A stretch of 6,439 nt of DNA from Christensenella sp. UBA5399 (lineage in GTDB: Bacteria > Bacillota > Clostridia > Christensenellales > Christensenellaceae), in the NCBI GenBank assembly GCA_002407725.1, contig DHOD01000109.1:14838-21276 (forward strand), in the 5' to 3' direction. The position numbers and the translations under genes were made by a program. The first letter of the stretch is position 1. Each line of letters opens with the position of its first letter. The notes under the pieces are model-generated. The model saw nothing but the letters and a program-made list of their open reading frames with translations, ran no database searches and had not been told where the DNA came from. Below, piece by piece: positions 5,116-6,439 of this stretch.

Positions 5116-6231
5116 TTACCAATCCCCGTAATCGCCGGGATCGCTCCAGGCTTCAATCTCGTCATCGCCGTAATCGTAGCCGTAGCCGTCGCCGGGATCG
5201 CTCCAGTCCTCAATCTCGTCGTCGCTGTAATCGTAACCGTAGCCATCGCCGGGATCGCTCCAATCCGCATTGCCCCCGGCGGACTTGGCCGTTTCCTTCG
5301 TTTCCAGCGCCACGCTAAGCAGCATAGTCTTTTCCAGCGTCTCGTATACGGGCAGCCTGTCCTCGCGGCACACCGCCATGCCCGCCATCACGAAAATGCC
5401 CTCGTCAGCCTCCCGCGCCGTGGCGGTACACACGCCGTAATACGTTACGCCTTCTTCCATGCCAAGCGCTTCGCCGGGCAGCGTTAAGTAGGTGTCCATA
5501 AAAAACGTCTCGGTGTCGAGTGCTTTTTCTTCAGTGATCGTCACATCGTTATACACGGTCGCGATAAAATCGTTGCTCGCCTGCCGCAGCAGCTGCTGTG
5601 CCGCCGCTTCGTCCGGCACCTGGGCAAATGGTATGGGCTCTGACAGCTTTACCGTCATCATGATCTGCGCGCCGGGCTCTGTGCCCGAAGCGTCCCCAAA
5701 ACGGCAAAACTGTACCCCGTCGTTGTCAACTACCGCCAGTGTGGAGGGGTAAAGCAGCGTGGCGCCCGTGTTTCCCGCACCCACGATGACCTCACTCGAG
5801 TCAAAGGGATCCTCCGCCGAAACAACAGGCTCTACAGTCGGCTCCGGTGTTGGTTCCGGTGTTGGCTCGGGCGCTGGCGCTGGCTCGGGCGTGGGCAGCA
5901 CGGGCTCCTCATCCGTGTAGATGTACTCCCCAACAAATACTTCCAGGTCCGGGTTGGCCTCCGGCATGCTCACAATCACCGCGCCGTCTTCTTTGAAAAA
6001 CAACAGGCCGTTGCCTTCGGCTTTTGCGCCGTCAACGCTTGCGCTGCCGGCCAGCGTCGTCCCGTCGGCCATGTGGAACGTAAACCCGAAGGATTCATTG
6101 TCCACGCCCTCCAGTGAAACGTACCCGTTGTCGTTTTGGTAATATCCGTCAATCCAGGTGGGCAGCCCGCCGCAGGCGCACAGCGAAATCGCGAGGATTG
6201 CCGCAACCGCAATCAAAAGTACTCTTTTCAT
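5116..6231 (-). CDS. Lipoprotein of unknown function with acidic Trp/Tyr/Gly repeat tail
   Basis: The 371-residue protein starts MKRVLLIAVAAILAISLCAC, a lipoprotein signal with lipobox LCAC, so Cys20 would be lipidated and the protein held on the outer face of the membrane. Residues about 21-107 are a small, probably beta-rich domain (WIDGYYQNDNGYVSLEG, FGFTFHMADGTTL, FVGEYIYTDE). Residues about 110-136 are a PTPEP/PAPEP linker. Residues about 145-312 are a second domain with alternating strands and helices (TLLYPSTLAVV, IMMTVKLSEPI, VYETLEKTMLLSVAL). I do not recognise either domain. Residues about 322-371 are a tandem repeat of 19 residues (WSDPGDGYGYDY followed by an acidic DDEIE segment). 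The start at 6231 is preferred because GAAGGGAAG lies 7 bases upstream and because it gives a proper lipoprotein signal; an upstream in-frame ATG at 6318 would put that signal 29 residues inside. No function can be assigned. Confidence 0.9.
   Translation of the reverse strand: MKRVLLIAVAAILAISLCACGGLPTWIDGYYQNDNGYVSLEGVDNESFGFTFHMADGTTLAGSASVDGAKAEGNGLLFFKEDGAVIVSMPEANPDLEVFVGEYIYTDEEPVLPTPEPAPAPEPTPEPTPEPTVEPVVSAEDPFDSSEVIVGAGNTGATLLYPSTLAVVDNDGVQFCRFGDASGTEPGAQIMMTVKLSEPIPFAQVPDEAAAQQLLRQASNDFIATVYNDVTITEEKALDTETFFMDTYLTLPGEALGMEEGVTYYGVCTATAREADEGIFVMAGMAVCREDRLPVYETLEKTMLLSVALETKETAKSAGGNADWSDPGDGYGYDYSDDEIEDWSDPGDGYGYDYGDDEIEAWSDPGDYGDW
5122..5268 (-). repeat. 57-bp tandem repeat (about 2.5 copies) encoding the lipoprotein tail
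   Basis: The marker GGGATCGCTCCA recurs at 5137, 5194 and 5251, exactly 57 bases apart, so the period keeps the reading frame and encodes 19 residues. Two copies are full length; the copy nearest the stop codon is shortened to WSDPGDYGDW. The full copies differ at a few bases and at only two residues (S/G and D/A), which suggests recent duplication. Confidence 0.92.
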
Positions 6232-6238
6232 GATGTAT

Positions 6239-6247
6239 CTTCCCTTC
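6239..6247 (-). promoter_or_regulatory. Ribosome-binding site of the lipoprotein gene
   Basis: GAAGGGAAG on the minus strand ends 7 bases before the ATG at 6231. It overlaps the in-frame ATG AAG GGA AGA codons of a longer reading, which favours the shorter protein beginning with the lipoprotein signal. Confidence 0.75.
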
Positions 6248-6284
6248 ATGTATGAAATTTGCATGTAACGAATGAATATATGGT

Positions 6285-6314
6285 ATTTTACTACATAGCC
6301 TGCCATGGTGGCAA
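6285..6314 (-). promoter_or_regulatory. Possible promoter of the lipoprotein gene
   Basis: On the minus strand, TTGCCA (6314-6309) and TAAAAT (6290-6285) lie 18 bases apart, each one mismatch from consensus. The start would fall near 6278, leaving a leader of about 45 bases. It sits directly after the terminator of the upstream gene, as expected for an independent unit. Confidence 0.55.
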
Positions 6315-6317
6315 TCA

Positions 6318-6355
6318 AAAAGACCCGGACAACCAGACAGTGGCCCGGGTCTTTT
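6318..6355 (-). terminator. Terminator downstream of argF
   Basis: AAAAGACCCGG (6318-6328) pairs perfectly with CCGGGTCTTTT (6345-6355). The 16-base loop can form a small inner CCA/TGG pairing. On the minus strand the hairpin ends in a U-rich run (CTTTTTG). It begins 15 bases past the stop codon of the partial gene at the right edge. The symmetry would also allow plus-strand activity, but no plus-strand gene needs it. Confidence 0.88.
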
Positions 6356-6370
6356 GAGATCGGGAGCCAA

Positions 6371-6439
6371 TCAATGACCGGACATCAGCAGTGTCATGAC
6401 TGCTTTTTGTGCATGCAGGCGGTTTTCCGCCTCGTCAAA
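6371..6439 (-). CDS. argF: Ornithine carbamoyltransferase, C-terminal fragment (partial)
   Basis: Only the last 22 codons and the stop are in the window; the gene continues past the right edge. The fragment reads FDEAENRLHAQKAVMTLLMS followed by GH and a stop. FDEAENRLHAQKA is the conserved C-terminal end of ornithine carbamoyltransferases, which form citrulline from ornithine and carbamoyl phosphate in arginine synthesis or, in reverse, in the arginine deiminase pathway. So short a piece cannot tell the anabolic from the catabolic type, nor fully exclude another transcarbamylase. It is followed by a strong terminator, so it is the last gene of its transcript. Confidence 0.8.
   Translation of the reverse strand, partial: FDEAENRLHAQKAVMTLLMSGH

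Noticed and set aside
5122..5268. Possible CRISPR-like array from the regularly spaced GGGATCGCTCCA marker.
   Set aside because: The whole 57-base unit is repeated with no unique spacers, the period keeps the reading frame, and it lies inside a coding sequence.
6229..6318. Longer lipoprotein reading from ATG 6318.
   Set aside because: It would bury the lipoprotein signal 29 residues inside the protein and would start upstream of the proposed promoter's -10 box; ATG 6231 has a good ribosome site.

Overview
The window looks like ordinary chromosome from an anaerobic, Gram-positive-type member of the Firmicutes, probably class Clostridia. The support is a formate--tetrahydrofolate ligase of clostridial type, a Bsp-like/leucine-rich-repeat surface protein with a Ser/Pro/Thr linker, an SH3b plus glucosaminidase cell-wall enzyme, a lipoprotein, compact sigma-A-type promoters and strong U-tract terminators. 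The genus cannot be fixed from the sequence alone. Coding DNA is mostly GC-moderate, with one clearly AT-richer stretch inside the first gene.

Layout, left to right. (1) Positions 1-1239, minus strand: the N-terminal 413 residues of a secreted surface protein that runs off the left edge. It has its own near-consensus promoter (1288-1316). (2) 1466-1550, minus: a tRNA-Leu with anticodon AAG and encoded CCA, with a strong promoter (1570-1598) and an intrinsic terminator (about 1421-1463). (3) 1780-2637, plus: a secreted SH3b-glucosaminidase protein, with a promoter at 1638-1666 and a very strong bidirectional terminator at 2640-2671. (4) 2689-4362, minus: fhs, formate--tetrahydrofolate ligase. 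(5) 4472-5056, plus: a membrane-anchored thioredoxin-like protein with a CPYC active site, divergent from fhs; the two promoters share one -35 palindrome. A bidirectional terminator sits at 5073-5106. (6) 5116-6231, minus: a lipoprotein of unknown function with a Pro-Glu-Thr linker and an acidic, Tyr/Trp/Gly-rich C-terminal tail made of a 57-bp tandem repeat. (7) 6371-6439, minus: the last 22 codons of what looks like ornithine carbamoyltransferase (argF), followed by a terminator.

The genes do not form one operon. Each has its own promoter or terminator and orientation alternates. Three of the five larger genes encode exported proteins without an obvious shared pathway: a surface adhesin-like protein, a peptidoglycan hydrolase and a lipoprotein. 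A fourth encodes an extracytoplasmic thiol-disulfide protein. The fhs gene serves one-carbon metabolism and argF serves arginine synthesis or ornithine catabolism.

I found no mobile element, CRISPR array, phage gene, defence module or clear new system. The points most worth a second look are the A34 leucine tRNA, the repeat tail of the lipoprotein, the composition mosaic in the surface protein, the shared -35 region of the divergent promoters, and the unusual translation-start region of the glucosaminidase gene.
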